Below are positions 1-5,417 of a stretch of DNA of 6,420 bases, piece by piece. Under the pieces are notes generated by a model. The model had not been told where the DNA came from, did no database searches, and saw only the letters and a list, made by a program, of their open reading frames with translations. Numbering within the stretch: the first letter of the stretch is position 1; every line of letters starts with the position of its first letter. Origin of the DNA: Verrucomicrobiales bacterium (lineage in GTDB: Bacteria > Verrucomicrobiota > Verrucomicrobiia > Verrucomicrobiales > DEV007); contig JALRFZ010000176.1 in assembly GCA_023253615.1 (NCBI GenBank), forward strand, positions 1 through 6,420. The letters are read 5' to 3'. The position numbers and the translations under genes were made by a program.

Positions 1-315
1 CGCGTTGATGAGACCGAGGAAAAGCTGAAGCGCGTAGGTGATGTCCGTGCGCGAGATCCGGTCGAGGCTCTCGACGATCAGGTAGGAGCCGGGCTTGATG
101 GACCCGCCCTCCACCCGGTCGAGGAACGCCTTGAGAGCGCCCTGGTCGGCGTTCTTGCCCCGGAAGGCCGAAACCCCAAGGTCCCGGTAGTTCTCGACTA
201 GGGGGATCTCGTTCTTCTCGCACCAGACCCGGGCGAGTTCGGTCTGTCGGCGGAAGCTGTCGCCGTGGATCTGGTCAGCCGTGGAAAACCGGAGATACGA
301 GTAGGCGCTGGGCAT
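1..315 (-). CDS. Serine recombinase (resolvase/invertase family), N-terminal part, cut by the window edge
   Basis: The minus strand reads without a stop from ATG at 313-315 to position 1, giving 105 residues of the catalytic domain of a serine site-specific recombinase. The protein begins MPSAYSYLRFSTADQ, matching the family pattern Y-x-R-x-S-T-x-x-Q; Arg9 and the presumed nucleophile Ser11 are present. Later come RRQ at 22-24, a D-L-G-V-S-A segment near residues 45-50, and S-L-D-R-I-S-R near residues 86-92, the usual second arginine cluster. Enzymes of this family cut and rejoin DNA through a phosphoserine link and move phages, integrative elements or cassettes. The spacing and the E-G-G-S-I-K-P-G-S-Y segment look more like the large serine recombinase group than like small Tn3 resolvases, but the C-terminal domains that would decide this lie outside the window. 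No clear Shine-Dalgarno sequence precedes the ATG; upstream in-frame codons offer no better start. Confidence 0.88.
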   Translation of the reverse strand, partial: MPSAYSYLRFSTADQIHGDSFRRQTELARVWCEKNEIPLVENYRDLGVSAFRGKNADQGALKAFLDRVEGGSIKPGSYLIVESLDRISRTDITYALQLFLGLINA

Positions 316-329
316 GAAAAACTTATGCC
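311..329. repeat. Short inverted repeat over the recombinase start codon
   Basis: GGCAT at 311-315 and ATGCC at 325-329 form a perfect 5-bp inverted repeat with a 9-nt spacer. The left arm contains the start codon of the recombinase on the minus strand, so in the mRNA it could fold over the start. It may equally be chance, given its short stem. Confidence 0.25.
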
Positions 330-335
330 GCAGAC

Positions 336-353
336 GACTTTGGTAGTAAAGTC
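336..353. repeat. Perfect hairpin at the junction between recombinase and transposase fragment
   Basis: GACTTT (336-341), loop GGTAGT (342-347), AAAGTC (348-353): a 6-bp perfect stem with a 6-nt loop. It ends on the last base of the stop codon of the broken transposase gene and lies 20 bp upstream of the recombinase start. The position suggests it belongs to the end of the inserted element, or is an operator for the recombinase, or is part of a dispersed palindromic repeat. The sequence alone cannot separate these. Confidence 0.4.
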
Positions 354-550
354 TAAAATGTGAGGTGAAAGTGGTTGCCCATGATGCAGTACGTGACCAC
401 CCGCACCCCCGTGAAGGTCTCGAGTTTCCGCAGAATGCTCCGGAAGACCTCCTTTTCATCCGCATGAAAAACAATCCGCCGATCCACCACCCGCGAGACA
501 CAATGATAGAAAGCCCGGCCGCTCAGTTTGATCCGTGAATAATTCATCAT
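353..550 (-). pseudogene. RAYT/IS200-like Y1 (HUH) transposase, N-terminal fragment truncated after the HUH motif
   Basis: From ATG at 548-550 the minus strand encodes 65 residues starting MMNYSRIKLSGRAFYHCVSR, followed by VVDRRIVFHADEKEVFR, then GVRVVTYCIMGNHFHLTF and a stop. This is the start of the Y1_Tnp domain of REP-associated tyrosine transposases: the YHCVSRVVDRR block, the hydrophobic TYCIMGN strand, and the metal-binding H-F-H (HUH) motif. Family members normally continue well beyond HFHL with further helices that carry the catalytic tyrosine, so the enzyme cannot be active. The match to the family stops at HFHL, and the next codons (ACA TTT TAG) belong to unrelated DNA, so the breakpoint is about position 361. 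A GTG at 581-583 would add 11 residues (DEAGLAKSFL region), but the family similarity begins near MMNYS, so I favour the ATG. The gene is less GC-rich than its neighbours on the right, consistent with acquired DNA. Confidence 0.8.
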
Positions 551-698
551 CAAAAACGATTTCGCCAAACCTGCCTCATCCACCTTTAACAGTCAAGTAA
601 ACAGGCTGCCTATTTCCCATTATCAGCAGGCGCATGGGGCGTTGATGGCGATTGCCGGGGATCGCATTCCGCTCGACACCCACGGGGAGGCGGTTTAA
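543..698 (+). pseudogene. Possible 3' remnant of an unidentified gene just upstream of purE
   Basis: The plus strand is open from the TAA at 540-542 to a TAA at 696-698 but contains no plausible start for a full gene. The last 25 codons (621-695) read YQQAHGALMAIAGDRIPLDT and then HGEAV; about three quarters of them end in G or C, like the real genes around, while the segment before 621 is AT-rich and does not look coding. The stop is 12 bp before purE, a normal spacing within an operon. My reading is that a gene formerly ended here and lost its 5' part when the transposase-related DNA was inserted. I do not recognise the protein. It could also be a chance open frame. Confidence 0.3.
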
Positions 699-704
699 GA
701 AGGT
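699..704 (+). promoter_or_regulatory. Ribosome binding site of purE
   Basis: GAAGGT lies 6 nt before the ATG at 711 and fits a Shine-Dalgarno core. It fixes the purE start and is the clearest ribosome binding site in the window. Confidence 0.6.
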
Positions 705-710
705 CGCATC

Positions 711-1232
711 ATGGCAGACCTTCCTTCATCCGCCGCTCCGCTTGTCGGAATCATCATGGGCAGCACTTCGGACTGGCCGACTCTCGGCAAGGCTGCGGAG
801 GTTCTGCGCGATTTCGACATCCCGTTCGAAGCAAAGGTCGTCAGTGCGCACCGGACCCCGGATTTGCTTTTCACCTACTCGAAATCCGCCCGGGAGCGCG
901 GCCTGAAGCTCATCATCGCGGGGGCCGGAGGAGCCGCCCACCTGCCGGGCATGGCGTCCGCCCTGACCTCGGTGCCGGTGCTGGCCGTTCCGGTGAAATC
1001 CCGCACCCTCAACGGGGTCGATTCCCTTCTCTCCATCGTCCAGATGCCTGCGGGGATTCCGACGGCGACTTTCGCCATCGGCGAGGCGGGGGCGACCAAT
1101 GCAGGTCTCTTCGCCGTCGCCCTCCTCGCGATGGAAGATCCCGCTCTCGCCGCGAAACTCGACGCTTACCGCGACGAACTACGGGCCAAAGTCGAAGCCG
1201 CCGAACTTCCTCCCTTGGAAAACGCCGAATGA
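711..1232 (+). CDS. purE: N5-carboxyaminoimidazole ribonucleotide mutase (PurE, class I)
   Basis: The 173-residue protein is a class I PurE, which isomerises N5-CAIR to CAIR in the cytosolic de novo purine pathway, using the product of PurK. The diagnostic motifs are all present: [10 protein letters not shown] at 13-22 (phosphate and substrate loop), SAHRTP at 45-50 with the catalytic His47, [11 protein letters not shown] at 70-80, [16 protein letters not shown] followed by [19 protein letters not shown] in the C-terminal half. Length is slightly above the usual 160-170 residues because of a short N-terminal lead (residues 2-10) and an acidic tail. A Shine-Dalgarno site supports the start. 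The stop codon overlaps the purK start (ATGA at 1229-1232), so the pair is translationally coupled and surely co-transcribed. The presence of purK next door argues for the PurK-dependent mutase rather than the class II direct carboxylase. Confidence 0.97.
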   Translation: MADLPSSAAPLVGIIMGSTSDWPTLGKAAEVLRDFDIPFEAKVVSAHRTPDLLFTYSKSARERGLKLIIAGAGGAAHLPGMASALTSVPVLAVPVKSRTLNGVDSLLSIVQMPAGIPTATFAIGEAGATNAGLFAVALLAMEDPALAAKLDAYRDELRAKVEAAELPPLENAE

Positions 1233-2392
1233 GCCCGCTTTCTCCTCTCCCCCCCGGCTCGACCGTCGGAGTGCTCGGTGGCGGCCAGCTCGGCCGGATG
1301 CTCGCCTTTGCCGCGCGTCGGATGGGTTACCGCATCGTCTCCTGGGTCGGAGGCCCGGACAGCGGACCGGCCGGTGTCGCCGACTACGTCATTGAAGAAC
1401 CCTTCGATTCGCCCGCGGGTCTCGCCGCCTTCCTTGAGCGCGCCCAGGTCGCCACGGTCGAGTTCGAAAACATCCCTCGTTCCCTTCTCGAAGCCGTCGC
1501 GGCCCAAATCCCCCTGATGCCAGGCGCCCAGGCCGTGGCGATCTGCCAGCATCGTGAGCGGGAAAAACGCTTCCTCGAGGAGAATGGCATCCCCTGTGCC
1601 CGCTTCGCCGTGATCGAAACGGCGGACCAACTCCGCACCGCTCTCGCCGCCCTCCCGGAAAATGGCGGCATCCTCAAGACGGCCGAGTTCGGCTACGATG
1701 GCAAAGGCCAGCTCTCCGTGACCCGCTCGAGCGATCCCGAGGCGGTCTGGTCCGCTTTCTCGACTCCCCGAGCTGTCTTGGAAGAGCGTATCGACCTCGC
1801 CGCGGAGCTTTCCGTGCTCGTGGTCCGCGATGGTTCGGGACACGCCCTCGCCTACGATCCGGCCGAGAATTTCCACCGCGATCACATTCTCGATGTCTCC
1901 ATCGTGCCCGCGCGTCTCGCCCCCGGCATTCTCGAGGAAGCGCGCACCATCGCCCTGCGGGTCGCCGAGGCCCTCGATTACCACGGGCTGCTCGCGGTCG
2001 AGTTTTTCCTCTCCGGGGACGGGCGGCTCCTCGTGAACGAAATGGCCCCGCGTCCCCACAATTCCGGCCACCACACCATCGATGCCTGCGAGACCTCGCA
2101 GTTCGAGCAGCAGCTCCGCGTCCTCTGCGGCCTCGCCCCGGGCAGCACCCGGCTCCACAGCCCCACCGTGATGCTGAACCTCCTTGGCGACGTCTGGGAA
2201 GACGCCAAGGGCAAACCCAACTGGCCCGCCGTGCTCGCCATGCCCGGCGCCCACCTGCATCTCTACGGCAAACACGAGGCACGCCGCGGCCGCAAGATGG
2301 GACACATCACCTTCACCGCCCCGACCTTGGAGGAAGCCCTCGCGAATCAGACGAAGGCGCGGGAGATTCTGGGGATACCGGAGCTGGAGTGA
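1229..2392 (+). CDS. purK: 5-(carboxyamino)imidazole ribonucleotide synthase (PurK)
   Basis: PurK is an ATP-grasp ligase that joins bicarbonate to AIR with ATP hydrolysis to give N5-CAIR, the substrate of PurE. The 387-residue protein has the N-terminal nucleotide-like fold with [11 protein letters not shown] at 14-24, the segment [10 protein letters not shown], the ATP-grasp loop [13 protein letters not shown] (family usual form LKTxxxGYDGKGQ), and the Mg/ATP site block [17 protein letters not shown] with Asn270, Glu271 and Arg275, followed by TSQFEQ. The C-terminal PurK domain (MLNLLGDVW, then [18 protein letters not shown]) is complete, so the enzyme should be functional. Translation is coupled to purE by the 4-bp overlap; there is no independent ribosome binding site of note. 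The stop codon is the start of a palindrome that may belong to the toxin-antitoxin promoter downstream. Confidence 0.97.
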   Translation: MSPLSPLPPGSTVGVLGGGQLGRMLAFAARRMGYRIVSWVGGPDSGPAGVADYVIEEPFDSPAGLAAFLERAQVATVEFENIPRSLLEAVAAQIPLMPGAQAVAICQHREREKRFLEENGIPCARFAVIETADQLRTALAALPENGGILKTAEFGYDGKGQLSVTRSSDPEAVWSAFSTPRAVLEERIDLAAELSVLVVRDGSGHALAYDPAENFHRDHILDVSIVPARLAPGILEEARTIALRVAEALDYHGLLAVEFFLSGDGRLLVNEMAPRPHNSGHHTIDACETSQFEQQLRVLCGLAPGSTRLHSPTVMLNLLGDVWEDAKGKPNWPAVLAMPGAHLHLYGKHEARRGRKMGHITFTAPTLEEALANQTKAREILGIPELE

Positions 2393-2429
2393 TCGGCAGC
2401 AATTCCTCCATTGCCGCTCCTTCCGATCA
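2390..2429. repeat. Palindromic region over the purK stop codon and the toxin-antitoxin promoter
   Basis: TGATCGG (2390-2396, including the purK stop) and CCGATCA (2423-2429) are exact inverted repeats of 7 bp. Between them a second nested hairpin can form: GCAAT (2399-2403) with ATTGC (2410-2414), plus outer pairs 2396-2417 and 2397-2416 with one mismatch. No T-run follows directly, so it is not a standard intrinsic terminator. Its overlap with the -35/-10 candidate of the antitoxin gene fits an operator for autoregulation, which is the norm for type II toxin-antitoxin operons. The operator role is inference. Confidence 0.4.
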
Positions 2430-2439
2430 AAGCTATTTT
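2411..2439 (+). promoter_or_regulatory. Candidate sigma70-type promoter of the toxin-antitoxin pair, possibly leaderless
   Basis: TTGCCG (2411-2416; 4 of 6 to TTGACA) and TATTTT (2434-2439; 4 of 6 to TATAAT) are separated by the ideal 17 nt. The expected transcription start, about 7 nt after the -10, falls at or next to the antitoxin ATG at 2447, which has no Shine-Dalgarno site. This would give a leaderless mRNA. The individual matches are modest. Confidence 0.35.
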
Positions 2440-2446
2440 CCCTTGT

Positions 2447-2647
2447 ATGAGCACTGTGGCCGAGATCGAAAATGCCGTGCAGAACCTTTCAAAAGACGAG
2501 CTGAGCCGTTTCCGCGCCTGGTTTGAGAAATTCGATGCCGATGCCTGGGATCGGCAATTCGAAGATGACGCGACCTCGGGAAAACTCGATGCGCTTGCCG
2601 ACGAGGCACTTCGTGACCTTCGTGAAGGACGCTGCCGGGATCTATGA
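2447..2647 (+). CDS. Antitoxin of a RelE/ParE-type toxin-antitoxin system
   Basis: A 66-residue acidic protein beginning MSTVAEIENAVQNLSKDELS, then FRAWFEKFDADAWDRQFEDD and ending in a segment with LDALADEALRDLREG. The pattern of an N-terminal helix with LSKDEL, an FRAWFxxFDADxWDxQF centre and a charged C-terminal helix is that of small antitoxin-like proteins found directly before RelE/ParE-family toxins. The downstream partner starts inside its stop codon (ATGA at 2644-2647), and antitoxin-first order with coupled translation is typical. I see no ribbon-helix-helix or helix-turn-helix motif that I can name, so the DNA-binding mode is open. ATG at 2447 is chosen over a TTG at 2411 because the extra 12 residues (PLLPIKAIFPC region) do not resemble the family and would overlap the promoter candidate. 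Confidence 0.8.
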   Translation: MSTVAEIENAVQNLSKDELSRFRAWFEKFDADAWDRQFEDDATSGKLDALADEALRDLREGRCRDL

Positions 2648-2898
2648 GGCATCGTTCAAGCCCTCGATTCTGGTCGTTCTACGATGAGCTCCCGGAGCCC
2701 ATCCAAAGGCTCGCCGACGAGAACTTCGAGCTTCTCAAAACCAACCCCCGGCATCCATCTCTTCAATTCAAAAAGGCGGGGCGATTCTGGTCCGCTCGCG
2801 TGGGAATCCACTACCGGGCAATCGCCGTTCAAGAAGATTCCGACTTCGTCTGGTTTTGGATCGGACATCACAGCGAGTATGATCGTCTGATTTCCTGA
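2644..2898 (+). CDS. RelE/ParE-superfamily toxin
   Basis: The 84-residue basic protein fits the RelE/ParE fold in length and order: two N-terminal helices (FWSFYDELPEPIQRLADENF, 9-28), then a beta-rich half with HPSLQFKKAGRFWSARVG (37-54), HYRAIAV (56-62) and WFWIGHHSEYDRLI (70-83). The conserved L-x-F-K, R-x-W-S-x-R-V-G-x-H-Y-R and G-H-H-S-E-Y-D features belong to a widespread group annotated as RelE/ParE toxins or plasmid stabilisation proteins. Members either cleave mRNA on the ribosome or inhibit gyrase; which applies here cannot be read from sequence, though the Arg47/Arg52/Arg58 and His75/His76/Tyr79 side chains would suit a RelE-like RNase. It is translationally coupled to the antitoxin, ensuring that toxin is made only after antitoxin. 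All core strands are intact, so the toxin is likely functional. Confidence 0.85.
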   Translation: MRHRSSPRFWSFYDELPEPIQRLADENFELLKTNPRHPSLQFKKAGRFWSARVGIHYRAIAVQEDSDFVWFWIGHHSEYDRLIS

Positions 2899-2916
2899 CA
2901 AAAGATTAATCCCCGG

Positions 2917-2955
2917 ACTTCTCTTTCACCTTCCCACCTTTTTCCACCCACCCCC
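2917..2955 (+). promoter_or_regulatory. G-free, pyrimidine-rich leader of the NagZ-like gene
   Basis: The 39 nt before the ATG at 2956 contain no G at all and are mostly C and T. No Shine-Dalgarno sequence exists. Such an unstructured leader could be bound by ribosomal protein S1 or reflect SD-independent initiation. The start is supported by the protein, whose conserved fold begins within a few residues of it. Confidence 0.3.
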
Positions 2956-4056
2956 ATGAACCACCTCGGCCAACTACTCCTCACCGGCGTGCCCGGTCCC
3001 GAACTCGACCCCGACACCGCGCGCCGCTTCAAGAAACTGCAGCCGGGCGGCTTCATCCTCTTTGGACGGAACATCCAATCGCCCGGGCAACTCCGGAAGC
3101 TCATCGACGACCTCCGCGACCTCAGCGAGATCGAGCCCTTCATCACGATCGACCAGGAAGGCGGCCGCGTCTCGCGCCTCCGGCTCATCGGCAGCGAGCC
3201 GCCGAGCGCCCAACAGCTCCGCAAGAAGAACGACCTTTCCCTCATCGAGCGTCACGGCCGCCTCACCGGCCAGATCCTGCGGATGTTCGGATTCAATCTC
3301 GATCTCTGCCCCGTCCTCGATCTCTCCTTCGACGACGAGGCCGACAACTCGCTGAAAGGCCGCTGCTGGGGCACGACGCCCGACGAGGTCATCAGCAAGG
3401 CTTCGATCTTCAATCACGCGATGCGCAAGGAGGGCATCCTCAGCTCGGGCAAACACTTTCCCGGCTACGCCTCGGCCTCGGTCGACCCACACCACGAGCT
3501 GCCCGTCATCGACAAAACCCTCGAGGAAATGGAGGCCGAGGAGCTGCGTCCCTTCCGTGCCCTTCTTCCCGATCTCGACAGCATCATGACCTGTCACTCG
3601 CACTATCCCTGCTGGGATGCCGACCGTCCCCGCTGGCCGGCCTCGCTTTCGAAAAACATCATCACCGGCTTCCTCCGCAACCAGCTCGCCTTCGACGGTC
3701 TCGTGATGACCGATGATCTGGACATGGGAGCGGTGTTGAACGAGGTCACCTTCGAGGACACGATCCGCGCCTGCATCGAGGCTGGCAACGACCTCGCCAT
3801 GATCTGCCACCGCGTCGAGCTCGTCGAAGCCGCCGCCGAGGTCATCGCCACCTTGCCCGATCCGCTCCTGCACGACGTGCTGGTCCGCATCGAGAAAACC
3901 AAGAAACGACTCGCCGATCCCTATGCCTGGTCGATCGAGCGTTTCCAGGAGATCGACTCGCAGATCTGGGATCTCCGCGTCGCCACCCTCGGGGAAGAAG
4001 AGGCGAACATTCTCAGCGTCGAGAACGGCAAACGTTCTCCCGTGGAGCTCTACTGA
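2956..4056 (+). CDS. nagZ: Beta-N-acetylhexosaminidase, glycoside hydrolase family 3 (NagZ-like)
   Basis: NagZ removes N-acetylglucosamine from 1,6-anhydro-muropeptides in the cytosol during peptidoglycan recycling. This 366-residue protein has the single TIM-barrel GH3 domain of NagZ, without the second domain of larger GH3 glucosidases. Visible motifs: LQPGGFILFGRNI near 28-41, IDQEGGRV at 65-72 (Asp66 sugar-binding), KHFPGY at 166-171, the D-x-H dyad Asp177/His179 that supplies acid/base catalysis in NagZ, and GLVMTDDLDM with the nucleophile Asp253 (family form S/T-D-D-L-x-M). The loop between KHFPG and D-x-H reads Y-A-S-A-S-V rather than the more common H-G-D/N-T type. There is no signal peptide, in agreement with a cytosolic enzyme. 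The C-terminal tail of about 25 residues after ERFQEIDSQ is extra compared with short NagZ proteins. The next gene, a glutamate-racemase homologue, follows after 52 bp in the same direction. Confidence 0.87.
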   Translation: MNHLGQLLLTGVPGPELDPDTARRFKKLQPGGFILFGRNIQSPGQLRKLIDDLRDLSEIEPFITIDQEGGRVSRLRLIGSEPPSAQQLRKKNDLSLIERHGRLTGQILRMFGFNLDLCPVLDLSFDDEADNSLKGRCWGTTPDEVISKASIFNHAMRKEGILSSGKHFPGYASASVDPHHELPVIDKTLEEMEAEELRPFRALLPDLDSIMTCHSHYPCWDADRPRWPASLSKNIITGFLRNQLAFDGLVMTDDLDMGAVLNEVTFEDTIRACIEAGNDLAMICHRVELVEAAAEVIATLPDPLLHDVLVRIEKTKKRLADPYAWSIERFQEIDSQIWDLRVATLGEEEANILSVENGKRSPVELY

Positions 4057-4108
4057 TCGCGGCCCATTCGCGCATTGCCTTTTTCCGGCCTGCCGGACAA
4101 GATGGGGC

Positions 4109-5389
4109 ATGCGCGCACCGCACTTCTTTCTGGCAGCCGTTCTCCTTGGCTTCGCCGTCACCGCACGGGCCGTCGATCCCGTCGCGGAGTCGATCGACAT
4201 CCACCTCGCGGCTCATCGGGATGGCCGTGCCGCCCACAGTTTCGATCCGTCCGGCTACACGGGCGATCTCTCTGCCCTGCCCGTCGGCGTCTTCGATTCC
4301 GGCATTGGCGGGCTCACCGTGCTCGAAGCCATCCTCACCATCGACGCTTTTCACAATGACACGTTGAAACCCGGTCCCGACGGACTCCCCGACTTTGAAA
4401 ACGAGCGTTTTCTCTACCTCGGCGATCAGGCCAACATGCCCTACGGGAATTACGCGAAGGCCGGCAAGACCGATTACCTCCGCGAGCTCATCCTCAAGGA
4501 CGCGATCTTTCTCCTGGGGAACCGCTACCATTCCGAGGGCGTGGTCCATCACGACAAGCCGCCCGTGAAAGCCCTCGTCATCGCCTGCAACACCGCCACC
4601 GCCTACGGATTGGAGGATCTCAAAGCCGCGGTGAAACGCTGGGACCTTCCCGTGATCGTCGTCGGTGTGGTCGAGGCCGGAGCGCGTGGGCTCCTCGAGG
4701 CCGACAGCCCCGGCGCCATCGGCGTGATGGCCACCGTCGGCACTTGCGACAGCGGCGTCTACCCGCGCACCATCCAGGGCACCCTCGGCCTCGCCGGACG
4801 CGGGGTCGCCACCATCACCCAACAAGGCAGCCCCGACCTCGCCGCCGTCATCGAAGGCGATCCCTCGCGGAAGCAGACGGTTCAGGAGCAGGTCGCGATC
4901 GACGTGCGGCAGCTCGTCGAAAATCATCGCGCATCGCAGCCCGCGGGAAACGCGAAACCCCTCTCCACCATCGTCCTCGGCTGCACCCACTTTCCCCTCG
5001 TCGGGCGTGAGATCGACGCCGCCTTCGCGAGCCTGCGCGAAGATCCCGTCCTCGCCCCTTACATCGCGGAGACAAGGCACTACGTCGATCCCGCCGAGTG
5101 GACCGCCCGTCAATTGTTCCGCGAGCTCGCCGCCGCGAAGCTGCGTCGTCGCGGGGCGCCCGGGGCCGGGGAGAAAGACCGCCTTTTCCTCTCCATCGCC
5201 GATCCAACCCTGTCAGGTAAACGGCTCAACCCTGATGGGTCCCTCACCGACGCCTACAAATACGGCCGCGAGACCGGGAGTTTCGTGGAAGACACCCTCG
5301 TCGTGCCCATGACCCGGGCGGCGTTGCCGGCGGCAGGGAAAAAACTCGTCTCGGAGAAGTTGCCGGCGGTGTGGGAGCGGATCGAATGA
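4109..5389 (+). CDS. Exported Asp/Glu racemase-family protein (MurI-like) with signal peptide
   Basis: This 426-residue protein carries the full glutamate racemase signature: VGVFDSGIGGLTVLEAI with Asp63/Ser64, YLGDQANMPYGNY with Asp106, IACNTATAYG with the first catalytic Cys160, GVVEAGARG, IGVMATVGT, and VLGCTHFPLVG with the second catalytic Cys292 and His294. MurI normally interconverts L- and D-glutamate in the cytosol for peptidoglycan. Here the N-terminus is MRAPHFFLAAVLLGFAVTARA then VDP: a short basic start, a hydrophobic core and an A-R-A cleavage site, a convincing Sec signal peptide (predicted cut after residue 21). The ATG at 4109 is the only usable start between the nagZ stop and the Asp63 motif, so the signal is not a start-site error. 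The protein is much longer than the usual 260-290 residues: extra segments lie before Asp63, between the motifs (about 17-20 residues each, judged by motif spacing) and in a C-terminal extension of roughly 50 residues. All catalytic residues are kept. It may make D-amino acids in the periplasm; the substrate is unknown. Confidence 0.85.
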   Translation: MRAPHFFLAAVLLGFAVTARAVDPVAESIDIHLAAHRDGRAAHSFDPSGYTGDLSALPVGVFDSGIGGLTVLEAILTIDAFHNDTLKPGPDGLPDFENERFLYLGDQANMPYGNYAKAGKTDYLRELILKDAIFLLGNRYHSEGVVHHDKPPVKALVIACNTATAYGLEDLKAAVKRWDLPVIVVGVVEAGARGLLEADSPGAIGVMATVGTCDSGVYPRTIQGTLGLAGRGVATITQQGSPDLAAVIEGDPSRKQTVQEQVAIDVRQLVENHRASQPAGNAKPLSTIVLGCTHFPLVGREIDAAFASLREDPVLAPYIAETRHYVDPAEWTARQLFRELAAAKLRRRGAPGAGEKDRLFLSIADPTLSGKRLNPDGSLTDAYKYGRETGSFVEDTLVVPMTRAALPAAGKKLVSEKLPAVWERIE

Positions 5390-5417
5390 AGCGGCGGTGC
5401 GGCGGCGCCCCCGTCTT

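Noticed and set aside
1166..2305. Long open frame on the minus strand across purK
   Set aside because: It lies wholly antisense to purE/purK, has low-complexity Gly/Glu/Arg-rich composition and no recognisable family; it is the expected mirror of GC-rich codon use.
2882..2910. Promoter for the NagZ-like gene around ATTAAT at 2905-2910
   Set aside because: The -10 match is fair (4 of 6), but no acceptable -35 sequence exists at 16-18 nt spacing.
4084..4097. Hairpin TCCGG-CCTG-CCGGA between the NagZ-like and racemase-like genes as a terminator
   Set aside because: Only a 5-bp stem, and the T-run precedes it instead of following it on the coding strand.
3923..4108. Longer N-terminus for the racemase-like gene, starting inside the NagZ-like gene
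   Set aside because: It would overlap the NagZ-like coding region by over 130 bp and bury the signal peptide; no start codon lies between 4057 and 4108.
2974..4200. 408-codon open frame on the minus strand across the NagZ-like gene
   Set aside because: Antisense shadow of a well-supported enzyme; repetitive Glu/Asp/Gly/Val composition and no motif.
4013..5113. 366-codon open frame on the minus strand across the racemase-like gene
   Set aside because: Antisense shadow with biased composition; the plus-strand gene has all family motifs.
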